Of a DNA stretch of 64,000 nt, positions 44,952 through 54,551 are shown piece after piece. A program made the position numbers and the translations under genes. Every line of letters starts with the position of its first letter. Positions within the stretch are counted from its first letter, which is position 1. The stretch comes from Algoriphagus alkaliphilus. GTDB lineage: Bacteria; Bacteroidota; Bacteroidia; Cytophagales; Cyclobacteriaceae. The DNA lies in the NCBI RefSeq assembly GCF_900103735.1, contig NZ_FMXE01000002.1:272393-336392 (forward strand). Direction: 5' to 3'. The notes under the pieces are model-generated. The model saw nothing but the letters and a program-made list of their open reading frames with translations, was not told the DNA's origin and did not search any database.

Positions 44952-45494
44952 ATGAGAAAAATCTGGATAGTTGGGCTTTTCGCTTTAATTTGTGGTTGTA
45001 AAATTATCAGACCTTCCTCTGATGGCGGAGCAGTTGCTTATTCCAGCTATCAAGAAGACCTAAGTGGATCTTTACCGCAATTTCCTGACTATCGTACTGC
45101 AACTGTCGATGTTTCCAGTTCCAGTTCACCCACATCGGTTCGGGCTGTCGATACAGATCTGGATGAAGTTCAACGAAGATTTGCTCAAAAGAATCGGTCT
45201 GAAGCGCATTTTAACGGATACACTGTGCTGGTTTTTTCTGGAATTGACCGAAATCAAGCCTTCAAAACCCAGGATGATCTGAGGATTTACTTTTCAGATC
45301 TTACGTCCGAAATGCAGTATGAACAACCCAGGTATTTTGTCAAAGTAGGTCAGTTTACCTTTAAAATTGAAGCCCAAAAAGTCTTCTCGCGATTAAAAGG
45401 ACAATTTCCATCCGCGCGCATTATCCAGGACAGATTTCAGCGGAAGGAATACATGACTCCATCATCCAATCAAAATGCTCCTATCCCAGATTAA
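44952..45494 (+). CDS. SPOR-domain lipoprotein
   Basis: The 180-aa product has a short lipoprotein signal (IVGLFALICGC) and a C-terminal SPOR fold (GYTVLVFSGIDRNQAF ... YFVKVGQFTFKIEAQKVFSRLKGQF), which binds denuded glycan strands at division sites. It overlaps the next gene by 20 bp. Confidence 0.82.
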   Translation: MRKIWIVGLFALICGCKIIRPSSDGGAVAYSSYQEDLSGSLPQFPDYRTATVDVSSSSSPTSVRAVDTDLDEVQRRFAQKNRSEAHFNGYTVLVFSGIDRNQAFKTQDDLRIYFSDLTSEMQYEQPRYFVKVGQFTFKIEAQKVFSRLKGQFPSARIIQDRFQRKEYMTPSSNQNAPIPD

Positions 45495-46686
45495 ATCGTT
45501 GGCAAAGGCCTACAAAGAAGAAGTAATTTCCAACCGTCGTCACCTACATGCGAATCCTGAACTTTCTTTCAAGGAATTCAAGACTGCGGAATTTGTGGAG
45601 ACAAAACTGAAGGAAATCGGGATTACTGAAATTGACAAAAAAGCGACAACAGGCTGGAGTGCTTTAATAAAAGGCAAAAATCCAGATAAAAAAGTCATTG
45701 CCCTTCGCGCAGATATGGACGCTTTGCCGATTATCGAAGCAAATGATGTTCCCTATAAATCCAAAAATCTTGGGGTGATGCATGCCTGTGGACATGATGC
45801 CCATACGGCCTCACTATTGGGTGCGGCGAAAATTCTTCATGAAATAAAGGATCAGTTTGAAGGAACGATCAAGCTTATTTTTCAACCTGGAGAGGAATTG
45901 GTGCCTGGTGGAGCCTCTTTGATGATTAAGGACGGAGTGCTTCAAAATCCCCGACCAGACGGAATCTTAGGTCAACACGTCATGCCATTTATTCCTGCCG
46001 GGAAAGTTGGATTTCGGCCCGGATTGTATATGGCAAGTACCGATGAACTCTATATCACAGTGAATGGAAAGGGTGGACATGGTGCCATGCCGGAAACTTT
46101 TATTGATCCAGTATTGATTGCATCTCACATGATCGTCGCGCTACAGCAGATCGTCAGCCGAGTAGCCAATCCTAAAATTCCTTCTGTTCTTTCCTTTGGC
46201 CGTGTGGAAGCGCTAGGCGCAACCAATGTGATACCTAACGAAGTCAAAATTCAGGGAACTTTCAGGACCTTGGATGAGGCATGGAGGTCAAAAGCCCACG
46301 AAAAAATGCTTCAAATTGCGCGTGGTATTGTGGAAGGGATGGGAGGTCAACTTGATTTCGAAATTCGGAAAGGTTACCCTTTTCTTAAAAATGAACCGGA
46401 ATTGACCGCCCGATCGATGGATGCAGCCAGAGAATATCTGGGAGAAGAAAATGTGTTGGACTTGGATATTTGGATGGCAGCAGAAGATTTCGCTTTCTAT
46501 TCTCAGGAGATTGACGGATGCTTCTACCGACTAGGTACCCGAAACGAAGCCCGGGGAATCATCTCCGGAGTTCATACTCCTACCTTTGATATCGAGGAAG
46601 ATGCGCTGGAAATCGGTGCCGGGTTGATGGCTTGGTTAGCTGTCTCCGAGCTGTCCAAAGGAAAATCTTTACCTAACTTACGTTGA
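45475..46686 (+). CDS. M20-family amidohydrolase (N-acyl-amino-acid amidohydrolase)
   Basis: The 403-aa cytoplasmic product belongs to the M20D amidohydrolases. Metal-site motifs are ALRADMDALPI, HACGHDAHTASLLG, QPGEELVPGGASLMI and the GGHGAMPE dimerization segment. It probably cleaves acyl or indole-3-acetyl conjugates of amino acids, or related peptides. The start at 45475 overlaps the SPOR gene by 20 bp. Confidence 0.93.
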   Translation: MLLSQIKSLAKAYKEEVISNRRHLHANPELSFKEFKTAEFVETKLKEIGITEIDKKATTGWSALIKGKNPDKKVIALRADMDALPIIEANDVPYKSKNLGVMHACGHDAHTASLLGAAKILHEIKDQFEGTIKLIFQPGEELVPGGASLMIKDGVLQNPRPDGILGQHVMPFIPAGKVGFRPGLYMASTDELYITVNGKGGHGAMPETFIDPVLIASHMIVALQQIVSRVANPKIPSVLSFGRVEALGATNVIPNEVKIQGTFRTLDEAWRSKAHEKMLQIARGIVEGMGGQLDFEIRKGYPFLKNEPELTARSMDAAREYLGEENVLDLDIWMAAEDFAFYSQEIDGCFYRLGTRNEARGIISGVHTPTFDIEEDALEIGAGLMAWLAVSELSKGKSLPNLR

Positions 46687-46725
46687 CTGGCGAAGGCTTA
46701 CCTTCGTTTTTTTAATTACCAAAAA

Positions 46726-47496
46726 ATGAAATACTTCAAATCGATTACGCTCACCCTCCTGTTTAGTTTGATGATTTCTCAGGCATTTGCTTGGGGTCAG
46801 ATTGGGCACTACTTGATCGGCTATATGGCCGAAAAGCAATTGAAAAAATCTACCCGAAAGAAAGTCGAAAGAATTCTCTATCCGATGTCTTTGGGACGAA
46901 GTGGGACTTGGATGGACGAAATCAGGTCTGACCGATCTTATGATTTTGCGACTACCTGGCATTACTTAAACTCCAAAAACGGAGAATATGACCCATCAAC
47001 ACAAGAAAAAGGGGGAGATGCTTTTGAGGCGATCCAGCGAATCAAGAAGGAATTAAAAGCAGGTGGACTGGATCCAAAAACTGAAGCCGAAAAACTAAAA
47101 ATGCTGATTCACATGGTGGAGGATATCCATCAGCCGCTTCACGTGGGCACAGGTGATGATAAGGGTGGAAATGATGTAAAGATCGAGTTTTTCAATCAGC
47201 CCACAAATCTTCATGCGCTTTGGGATAGTGGTATGATCGATCGTCAGGGCATGAGTTACACTGAAATCGGCAATGAGCTGTATCGAAGACTTTCTCCGGA
47301 GATGAAAGCAACATACCGATCTGCAACCATGGAGGATTGGCTCAAGGAAGCGGTCAGTTATCGCCCGATGGTGTATAACCTTCCGGAGAATAAGCGCATC
47401 AGTTATCAGTACATGTATGACAATTACAGTATTGCCGAAGAACGTATGATTGCGGCTAGCGTCAGGCTTGCTCAAATTTTGGAAGAAATTTATTAA
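46726..47496 (+). CDS. S1/P1-type zinc nuclease, secreted
   Basis: The 256-aa product has a signal peptide ending in QAFA, leaving Trp at the mature N-terminus (WGQIGHY), which is the first zinc ligand in nuclease P1. The other ligands lie in TTWHYLN, HMVEDIHQPLHVGTGDDKGG and NLHALWDSGMID. It should cleave single-stranded DNA and RNA outside the cytoplasm. Confidence 0.93.
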   Translation: MKYFKSITLTLLFSLMISQAFAWGQIGHYLIGYMAEKQLKKSTRKKVERILYPMSLGRSGTWMDEIRSDRSYDFATTWHYLNSKNGEYDPSTQEKGGDAFEAIQRIKKELKAGGLDPKTEAEKLKMLIHMVEDIHQPLHVGTGDDKGGNDVKIEFFNQPTNLHALWDSGMIDRQGMSYTEIGNELYRRLSPEMKATYRSATMEDWLKEAVSYRPMVYNLPENKRISYQYMYDNYSIAEERMIAASVRLAQILEEIY

Positions 47497-47592
47497 AGCA
47501 TAAAAACTTTTTTTAAACGGATTTTGTCTCTTGGGAAGATGAAAGCCGTTTTTTTATTTTGGGTTTGAGTATTTTCATTTTTTACCAACCTT

Positions 47593-48243
47593 ATGTCTAT
47601 AAAAATCGCCATTGCCGAGGACAACAGCTTTTTGTTGAAAGCCATTCTGGACAAGCTCGGTATTTATCCAGAAATCGAAGTGAAGAGCCATGGGTTTAAC
47701 GGCCTGGAGCTTTTGGAAAAACTGGAAAAAGATTCAAATGTCCATTTGATCCTCATGGATATCGAGATGCCTAAGCTGAACGGGATTGAGACAGTGGAAA
47801 AAATCTCTCAAAAATATCCTCAGATTAAAATCATCATGTTGACCGTTTTCGACAACGACGAAAATATTTTTCGGGCAATTCAGGCCGGGGCAAACGGATA
47901 TTTTCTCAAAGAAGTAGATCCGCCGACATTATATCAGGGAATACGGGACACCTTGGATGGAGGAGCGGCGATGACTCCCTCCATTGCTTTGAAAACTTTG
48001 AAACTGCTGAGAAATCCCCCGCATTTTGAGGAGAAGAGAGAAGAAATTTCCTTGACAACCCGAGAAATCGAGATTTTAGAACAAACCTCGAAAGGCCTCA
48101 ATTACAATCAGATTGGAGAAAATCTATTCATTTCTCCGAAAACTGTCCGGAAGCATCTGGAAAATATCTACCAAAAACTCCAAGTGCACAGCAAGCTGGA
48201 AGCGGTACAAAAGGCTGTGAAGAATCGGATTATTGAGGGATAA
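47593..48243 (+). CDS. NarL/LuxR-type response regulator
   Basis: The 216-aa product has a receiver domain, with the phosphorylated Asp in LILMDIEMPKLNG (about residue 57) and the conserved Thr and Lys in MLTVFDND and YFLKEVD. The LuxR HTH comes next (LTTREIEILEQTSKGLNYNQ, then ISPKTVRKHLENIYQKLQ). No histidine kinase lies beside it, so its partner is elsewhere. Confidence 0.95.
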   Translation: MSIKIAIAEDNSFLLKAILDKLGIYPEIEVKSHGFNGLELLEKLEKDSNVHLILMDIEMPKLNGIETVEKISQKYPQIKIIMLTVFDNDENIFRAIQAGANGYFLKEVDPPTLYQGIRDTLDGGAAMTPSIALKTLKLLRNPPHFEEKREEISLTTREIEILEQTSKGLNYNQIGENLFISPKTVRKHLENIYQKLQVHSKLEAVQKAVKNRIIEG

Positions 48244-48290
48244 GATGTGGACATGTTCTGAATTGATTTAAAGACTCGTTACCAAACAGA

Positions 48291-48942
48291 TCGCCCCTTC
48301 AGGGCTCTGGTTAGTTCGTACAATTGGATACCCCAAATTGAATTTGGGGCTGATACTGAGCGCGCCTTCAGCGCTTGGATTTAACATTCAAAAGGAGCAT
48401 AAATGCCAACGGCACACTCTATAATAGACCAAAATTCAATTCTAGGTAAATACTATAGGAGTAGATATTAGAGTGCTTAAGGTAAGACCTGAAATGAAAA
48501 ATTTAATATAAATCGCCCCTTCAGGGCTCTGGTTAGGCCGGATATTTGGGGCTTGTACAGGACTCGCTTTCAGCGATTTGAACCGATGATTGGGAAAAAT
48601 ATTATGAAGGAGGCCAAGTGCTAACGGCACGCTCTGTAAAAGCCCTGAATTCAATTCTGGGTAAACAAGATGGAATCAGGTTTCAGAGTGCTGAAGGCAC
48701 GATCTTTAATAAAAATTACAATTTAGGTCGCCCCTTCAGGGCTCTGTTAATCCAAATATTTAGATACCCCAAATTTAATTTGGGGCAGGTAAAGGAAGCA
48801 CCTTCAGCGCTTGGATTAACTATTCAGATGGAGCCTAAGTGCCAACGGCTCGTCCTATAAAAGCCCAGAATTCAATTCTGGGTAAATAAGATGGTATCAG
48901 GTTTCAGAATGCTGAAAGCACGGCCTATATTAAAAATCGGCT
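48291..48942. repeat. Three tandem ~218-bp palindrome-rich repeats
   Basis: Units start at 48291, 48513 and 48728 with TCGCCCCTTCAGGGCTCTG. Each holds a set of short palindromes: GCCCCTTCAGGGC, CCCCAAATTGAATTTGGGG (48331-48349), GCGCCTTCAGCGC, GTGCCAACGGCAC-like, and CCCAGAATTCAATTCTGGG (48864-48882). No credible gene is present in the 772-bp gap. It looks like a REP/BIME-type array, or the debris of a transposon family. Confidence 0.8.
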
Positions 48943-49015
48943 AAACAAATTTTTCATTTCATTCCAAATCGGGTTTCCTGTTGTCCCCTCCCACATTTTC
49001 ACCTAATTTCCGCTT

Positions 49016-50305
49016 ATGAAAAAATCCGCCCTACTTCTAATTTTGGTCTTTGTGTCAATCTTCTCTTTTGCACAGCAAAAACTTACTAAAGACGAGCAAA
49101 AACTCATCGAGCTGATCGATAAAAACTACAAAGAAACCCTAGCTCTGCTGGAGGAAGTTATCAACATCAATTCCGGTTCCCTCAACAAAGAAGGAGTACG
49201 GGAGGTTGGTCGGGTTTTCGAACGGGAATTTCAAAAAATCGGCTTCCAGACCGAATGGATCGAACTCCCAGCGGAGGTAAATCGAGCCGGGCATTTTGTA
49301 GCTAGCCGAAAAGGAACAAAAGGTAAAAAGCTTTTTTTGATTGGGCATTTGGACACAGTTTTTGAGAAAGACATGCCTTTCTCTCCTTTCACTTACCTAA
49401 ACGACAGCACTGCCACCGGACAAGGGGCAAATGATATGAAGGGAGGGAACGTTTTGGTTTTGGCCAGCCTGAAGGCCATGCATCAACTGGGTCTTTTGGA
49501 CGATCGGACCATTACAGTCTATTTCAATGGGGATGAAGAAAGTACCGGGAATGCCGAACTTTCGCGCAAGGACTTTATCGAGCGTGCCAAGCTTCATGAT
49601 ATTGCCTTGGGCTATGAGACTGCGCAAGGATTCTCCACAGCCACTGTAGCGCGCAGAGGAGCGAGTGGTTGGATTTTGAAGACCACAGGAAGACAAGCTC
49701 ATTCAAGTGGAGTATTCAGGGAAGGCGTGGGCTATGGAGCGATCTATGAGGCAGCTCGAATTCTTACTGAATTTCAGGAGACCCTGTCAGGAGAACAATA
49801 CCTGACTTTCAACCCTGGGCAATTCATCGGAGGATCGGATGTAAGCTTAAATGAAGTCAGCGGAGCCGGAACCGCTCTTGGAAAGACCAATATCGTAGCC
49901 CGCGAGGCTATAGTAACGGGAGACCTACGCTTTTTAGGGGAAGCTCAAAAAGAGGCTGCGCGGGCAAAGATGCGCGAAATTGTAGCCAAAAACCTGAATC
50001 AAACCCAAGCCGAAATCCTATTTACAGACGGAATCCCTTCCATGGCTCCGACTGAAGGGAATTATGCATTGGCAGAAGCCCTAAACAAGGTCAGTATGGA
50101 TATGGGCTTGGGACCCGTGAAGCCAGGAGATCCCGGAAGTAGAGGTGCAGGTGACATTTCCTATGTTGCAGACTTCATGGATTGCCTTGACGGCTTAGGT
50201 GCCTCCGGTACCGGAGCCCATGCACCTGGAGAGACAATTAACATGAAGCAGTTCCCGGATTTGATCAAAAGAAATACGATTTTACTGTATCGATTGACAC
50301 GATAA
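49016..50305 (+). CDS. Secreted M20 peptidase (carboxypeptidase G2-like)
   Basis: The 429-aa product begins with a signal peptide (LLLILVFVSIFSFAQQ). Its M20A metal site is seen in GHLDTVFEKD, GANDMKGGNVLV and NGDEESTGN, with the dimer segment GRQAHSSGV and a terminal HAPGETINM. CPG2-like enzymes remove C-terminal Glu from peptides or folate. It ends 4 bp before the GH13 gene, so the two form an operon. Confidence 0.92.
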   Translation: MKKSALLLILVFVSIFSFAQQKLTKDEQKLIELIDKNYKETLALLEEVININSGSLNKEGVREVGRVFEREFQKIGFQTEWIELPAEVNRAGHFVASRKGTKGKKLFLIGHLDTVFEKDMPFSPFTYLNDSTATGQGANDMKGGNVLVLASLKAMHQLGLLDDRTITVYFNGDEESTGNAELSRKDFIERAKLHDIALGYETAQGFSTATVARRGASGWILKTTGRQAHSSGVFREGVGYGAIYEAARILTEFQETLSGEQYLTFNPGQFIGGSDVSLNEVSGAGTALGKTNIVAREAIVTGDLRFLGEAQKEAARAKMREIVAKNLNQTQAEILFTDGIPSMAPTEGNYALAEALNKVSMDMGLGPVKPGDPGSRGAGDISYVADFMDCLDGLGASGTGAHAPGETINMKQFPDLIKRNTILLYRLTR

Positions 50306-50309
50306 GCTG

Positions 50310-52175
50310 ATGAAGAAATTATTAACAGCAGCAGTATTGCTTGCGACGGTTTTTTCCTGTCAAAAGCAATCGCCCGAACCTAGCGAAAACTCAGCCATGA
50401 AACATCAAAAAATCGTTGTATATCAGGTTTTTACCCGACTTTTTGGCAATACGAATACTACCAACAAGCCCTGGGGAACCAAGGAAGAAAATGGCGTCGG
50501 AAAGTTTAACGACTTCTCGGATACTGCTTTGGAAGAAATCAAAAAGCTAGGCGTTTCTCACATCTGGTACACTGGGGTGCCGCATCATGGCGTGATTGGA
50601 TCATTTCCGGAGATTGGCGTTAGTTCGGACGACCCAGATGTGATCAAAGGCCGTGCGGGTTCCCCCTATGCCGTCCGGGATTATTATCAGGTCAATCCCG
50701 ATTTGGCAGTGGATGTGACCAGGCGGATGGAGGAATTTGAAGCCTTGGTCGCACGCACCCACACCCATGGGATGAAGGTGATCATTGATATCGTGCCCAA
50801 TCATGTTTCCCGACTTTATGAAGGGAAAAACAACCCGGAAGGAGTTAGCGACTTTGGAGCAAATGATGACAAAACCGTCGAATACGACAAAAACAACAAC
50901 TTCTACTACATCCCCGGAGAGGCATTTCAAGTACCTAAAGCAAAAAACAAATACAAGCCTTTGGGTGGGGAAAAGCATCCACTAGCAGATGGGAAATTCG
51001 AAGAAAACCCAGCCAAATGGACAGGAAACGGATCTAGAAAAGCCCAGCCGGACTTCTATGATTGGTATGAAACGGTCAAGATCAATTATGGTGTAAGCCC
51101 CGACGGTCAAAAAGATTTTGACGAATTGCCTGCCGGGGCAGATTCTTTGGACTGGAAAGCGCATTATAATTTCTGGAAAGGGAGAGACGTGCCGGATTCC
51201 TGGATAAAGTTTAAGGACATCACGCAGTTTTGGCTTGGAAAAGGAGTAGACGGATTTCGCTTTGATATGGCCGAGATGGTGCCGGTCGAATTTTGGTCTT
51301 ACCTCAATTCCCACATCAAAAACACCAATCCCGAGGCTTTCCTTTTGGCTGAGGTCTATAATCCAAGCCAGTACCGAGACTATATCCTCAAAGGCAAAAT
51401 GGATTACCTCTACGATAAGGTGGAGCTCTACGATACGCTGAAGCATATCATCCAAGGTCACGGATCCGCGGATAATTTGGTTCCAATCCTAGCAGGCCTG
51501 AAAGACATCGAGCACCATATGCTGCACTTCTTGGAAAATCACGACGAGCAGCGCATCGCAAGTCCTGAGTTTGCCGGAAATCCCTGGAAAGCCATGCCCG
51601 CTATGGTGGTGTCAGCGACTGTTTCTACTTCTCCGACGATGATCTATTTTGGTCAGGAAGTGGGGGAACCCGGGGCAGAACTAGCGGGTTTTGGGCAACC
51701 TAGTCGGACTTCGATTTTCGATTACATCGGAGTACCGCAGCATCAGAAGTGGATGAATGGAGGCAAATTTGACGGAGGACAGCTTTCAGATAATGAAAAA
51801 GCACTTCGGAATTATTATTCTGAAGTCCTGAATTTCACTCGAAACAGTCCCGCATTAATGGGTGAATATCTGGAGCTCCACACCTTCAATCGTCATGAAA
51901 ACCCAATCTATGGCAACAAAGCTTTTGCATTTGCCCGCTGGGACCAAAGCCAAAAACTGATCGTGGTGACTAACTTTGATGAGCTTCAAGGAATCAAAAC
52001 TACGCTGAAACTTTCTCCCGAACTCCTCAAAGCATGGAATCTGGAAAAAGGTGAGCGGGAGATTCAGGAAGTGATGTTTGGAAAAAAGAAGACGAAGCTG
52101 CGTGTAACAGATGCAGGTGCTGAAATCGATTTGGACTTTGGGCCTTGGGAGTCGGCGGTGTTTGAGATTAAATGA
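50310..52175 (+). CDS. GH13 alpha-amylase-family lipoprotein
   Basis: The 621-aa product has a lipoprotein signal (LLTAAVLLATVFSC). The catalytic barrel shows DIVPNHVSR, GVDGFRFDMAEM (nucleophile Asp), LLAEVYNP (acid/base Glu) and LENHDEQRIAS (transition-state Asp). It should act on alpha-glucans, probably at the outer membrane. A long insertion with aromatic and Lys residues lies after the first barrel strands. Confidence 0.92.
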   Translation: MKKLLTAAVLLATVFSCQKQSPEPSENSAMKHQKIVVYQVFTRLFGNTNTTNKPWGTKEENGVGKFNDFSDTALEEIKKLGVSHIWYTGVPHHGVIGSFPEIGVSSDDPDVIKGRAGSPYAVRDYYQVNPDLAVDVTRRMEEFEALVARTHTHGMKVIIDIVPNHVSRLYEGKNNPEGVSDFGANDDKTVEYDKNNNFYYIPGEAFQVPKAKNKYKPLGGEKHPLADGKFEENPAKWTGNGSRKAQPDFYDWYETVKINYGVSPDGQKDFDELPAGADSLDWKAHYNFWKGRDVPDSWIKFKDITQFWLGKGVDGFRFDMAEMVPVEFWSYLNSHIKNTNPEAFLLAEVYNPSQYRDYILKGKMDYLYDKVELYDTLKHIIQGHGSADNLVPILAGLKDIEHHMLHFLENHDEQRIASPEFAGNPWKAMPAMVVSATVSTSPTMIYFGQEVGEPGAELAGFGQPSRTSIFDYIGVPQHQKWMNGGKFDGGQLSDNEKALRNYYSEVLNFTRNSPALMGEYLELHTFNRHENPIYGNKAFAFARWDQSQKLIVVTNFDELQGIKTTLKLSPELLKAWNLEKGEREIQEVMFGKKKTKLRVTDAGAEIDLDFGPWESAVFEIK

Positions 52176-52361
52176 TAATTTCCCGCAGATTTTCACAGAA
52201 AAAGACACAGGATTTCGCGGATCTGCTTTTATAGGTTTCTCAACGCCGAGAACCTATCCATTGGATTTGCAATTCAAAAACACTCTTTTTTTAAGTTAAA
52301 AAAATCATGAGATAAGACCTCGGAATTGAAAATTTCTCTGCGGCTTTGCGGTAAATTTTAT

Positions 52362-53489
52362 CTAACTCCCCAATATCCGATACAGCTCCAAATTCAAATA
52401 GTAATCTCCTCCACTGATTTTTCGCTTTTCGCAAATTCCCAAGTCAACCAACTGATTCAGATATTGCCTGGCCGTATTTTCTGCATACAGCTTTTTATCC
52501 ACCAAGTGCTTGACTTTGGTAAAGGGTTGGGTGAAAATCGCCTCCAACAAGGACTCTGGCCTCGCGATGCTGGTCTCTTTTTCCAAGACTTGAAGAATAG
52601 CTTCCTTGGCATTGAGAATATCGGTGATCTTTTGGAAGGTGTCCAATGAGGTTTCCTCGATTCCCCTGAAAATAAAAAGAAACCAATCTTTCCAAGCTGC
52701 GCGCTGGGTCACTCCGGCCAAATTAGTATAGTACTGCTCCTTTTCTCTCAGAATGTACTTGCTCAGATACAAGATCGGTAAGTCCAATAGTCCGCTATGG
52801 ACTAGGTAGTGAATATTGAAAATCCTGCCTGTTCGCCCATTTCCATCCCGAAAGGGGTGAATGGCCTCAAACTGAAGGTGCGCAATGGCCACTTTGATCA
52901 GCGGATCGATTTCAGGCTTTTGAAAATCATTGACAAACGTGATCAGGTTGTCCATCAATTCCTCCAAGACTCCTTCACCACGAGGCGGAGTGTAGATAGG
53001 TTTTCCTGCATTGGGACCTGAACCGCCTTGTCGAATGTAAGTCTGGGCAAAGGGCTTTCGCAAGCCGTCATTGAATTGCGTGGTAGTGCGATAAACCAGT
53101 TCAAAATAGCTCAAATCGAAATTCCCTTTCTCTGTCAAGTATTGATGCCCGGTCCAAATTGACTCCCGATACCTCAACACCTCTTTAGCAGGGCCTTTGA
53201 TCTGGTTTGCCTCATCGCTGAATGCCTTATACAGTTCATCGTCTGTGGTGAAGATGTGCTCGATCTCACTGGAGGCCTTAGCTTCCTGCAAACTGATCGT
53301 GTTCACCAAAATCCCCTGATTGGGTATGGCGATGCTTCGACCCTGAAGCTTTCCCAATGCAGCCTTTGCTTTTCCCAATCCTTCAAATACATCCAAGTCC
53401 CTATAAAACGATGCATCAATTGGCAACTTGGGAAGATTATTCCATGGGATTGTTCGGTCTGGGTTGATTCGGTAGCGTTGATCTGACAT
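52362..53489 (-). CDS. Fic-family AMPylase with autoinhibitory helix
   Basis: The 375-aa product has the AMPylation motif HPFRDGNGRTGR starting with H211. The class II inhibitory motif is near the N-terminus (KASSEIEHIFT, Ser-Ser-x-Ile-Glu type). The C-terminal part forms a winged helix (YAENTARQYLNQLVDLGICE), often used for DNA binding. Two near-identical operator-like palindromes lie at its start (see 53485-53583), so it probably represses its own gene. Confidence 0.93.
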   Translation of the reverse strand: MSDQRYRINPDRTIPWNNLPKLPIDASFYRDLDVFEGLGKAKAALGKLQGRSIAIPNQGILVNTISLQEAKASSEIEHIFTTDDELYKAFSDEANQIKGPAKEVLRYRESIWTGHQYLTEKGNFDLSYFELVYRTTTQFNDGLRKPFAQTYIRQGGSGPNAGKPIYTPPRGEGVLEELMDNLITFVNDFQKPEIDPLIKVAIAHLQFEAIHPFRDGNGRTGRIFNIHYLVHSGLLDLPILYLSKYILREKEQYYTNLAGVTQRAAWKDWFLFIFRGIEETSLDTFQKITDILNAKEAILQVLEKETSIARPESLLEAIFTQPFTKVKHLVDKKLYAENTARQYLNQLVDLGICEKRKISGGDYYLNLELYRILGS

Positions 53490-53511
53490 TAAAATATTTA
53501 ATTTTTAATGT
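53485..53511. promoter_or_regulatory. Operator-like palindrome over the fic start
   Basis: ACATTAAAA (53486-53494) and TTTTAATGT (53503-53511) are inverted with an 8-bp spacer. The site covers the start codon at 53487-53489. A second copy lies 72 bp upstream. Confidence 0.65.
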
Positions 53512-53557
53512 AAGGTAAGAAAATTGGCATTAAACGCAAGGCCTAAATCAGTATTTG

Positions 53558-53583
53558 ACATTAAAATATTTGAAATTTAATGT
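53558..53583. promoter_or_regulatory. Second operator-like palindrome upstream of fic
   Basis: ACATTAAAA (53558-53566), an 8-bp spacer, then ATTTAATGT (53575-53583). The flanks extend the inversion to TTGACATTAAA/TTTAATGTCAA. It has the same spacing as the first copy. Confidence 0.65.
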
Positions 53584-53716
53584 CAATAGGGGTTTTTGAT
53601 CTTTCTGTTAAGGTCAAAAACTGAGCCCACCTCAATTTTTCAATTTTTTAAGGTCAAAATAGAATTTCAGGATTTGCCCTGATTTCTCCATTTTGCATTT
53701 CGATTTGAACTGAATT

Positions 53717-54523
53717 ATGCCGCGAAAGAAAAAGTACAGCCCTTGGATTTGGATTGCTTTTTTGATTTTAATGACTGCTGTCGGCTCTGGATATTTAGTC
53801 TTGAGGTACAAAACACAGATTGAACGTCGGCTTGGAGAATATACCCGAAAAGCCCCTCCTGTTACCGAGTCACTCAAATTTGAACAAGTTTTCGACCGGT
53901 TTTCAGATGGAATTTTGGGCATCGATGTCTCCCATTACCAGGGTAAAATCAACTTCCCCGGTCTTCAGCTTCAGATCAAAAACAGAAGAATTGAATTTAT
54001 CATGATTCGGGCGACAATGGGCTCAAATGGAATTGACAGGCAGTTTAGAAGCAACTGGGAAGGTGCCCGAACTTTGCCCGTGCTCAGGGGTGCATACCAC
54101 TATTACCGACCGAATGAAAACAGCACCAAACAGGCCCAAAACTTTATCAAAACTGCAAAACTGAAGTCAGGAGACCTTATCCCGATATTGGATATCGAAA
54201 AGCACAGCACCATCCAATCCAAGGATAAACTCCGAGAAGGACTGAAAAACTGGCTCCGCATTGTGGAAAAACACTATGCAGTCAAACCTATGATTTACAC
54301 CGGAGATAGCTTCTTTTGGGAAGTGCTGCACAACCACGGTTTTGATGAGTATCCCGTCTGGGTGGCGAATTACAACCCGGTGATGAAACCTGAAACCCGA
54401 AACTGGGTGATCTGGCAATTTTCAGACAAAGGAAGTCTGCCTGGAATCGGGGAGCGAGTGGATTTGAATGTGCTGCGAGGCGGAAGGTTTCAGCTGCAAA
54501 AATTGAAAATGCCAACCGAATAA
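53717..54523 (+). CDS. GH25 lysozyme-like protein with membrane anchor
   Basis: The 268-aa product has an N-terminal membrane anchor (PWIWIAFLILMTAVGSGYLV) and a GH25 barrel. The catalytic Asp is in LGIDVSHYQGKI and the DxE pair in IPILDIEKHS. Substrate-side motifs RGAYHYYRPNE and WIWQFSDKG-like segments are also present. It should cleave peptidoglycan in the periplasm. Confidence 0.9.
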   Translation: MPRKKKYSPWIWIAFLILMTAVGSGYLVLRYKTQIERRLGEYTRKAPPVTESLKFEQVFDRFSDGILGIDVSHYQGKINFPGLQLQIKNRRIEFIMIRATMGSNGIDRQFRSNWEGARTLPVLRGAYHYYRPNENSTKQAQNFIKTAKLKSGDLIPILDIEKHSTIQSKDKLREGLKNWLRIVEKHYAVKPMIYTGDSFFWEVLHNHGFDEYPVWVANYNPVMKPETRNWVIWQFSDKGSLPGIGERVDLNVLRGGRFQLQKLKMPTE

Positions 54524-54551
54524 TCCTTTGGTGTCAATTCAAATCTTTAAG

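Noticed and set aside
48618..48860. An 80-aa reading frame in the repeat region
   Set aside because: It covers the palindromes and is low in complexity. It is not conserved across the three repeat units.
48244..49015. A CRISPR array
   Set aside because: The repeats are about 218 bp apart, contain palindromes throughout, and have no constant short repeat with unique spacers. No cas gene is near.
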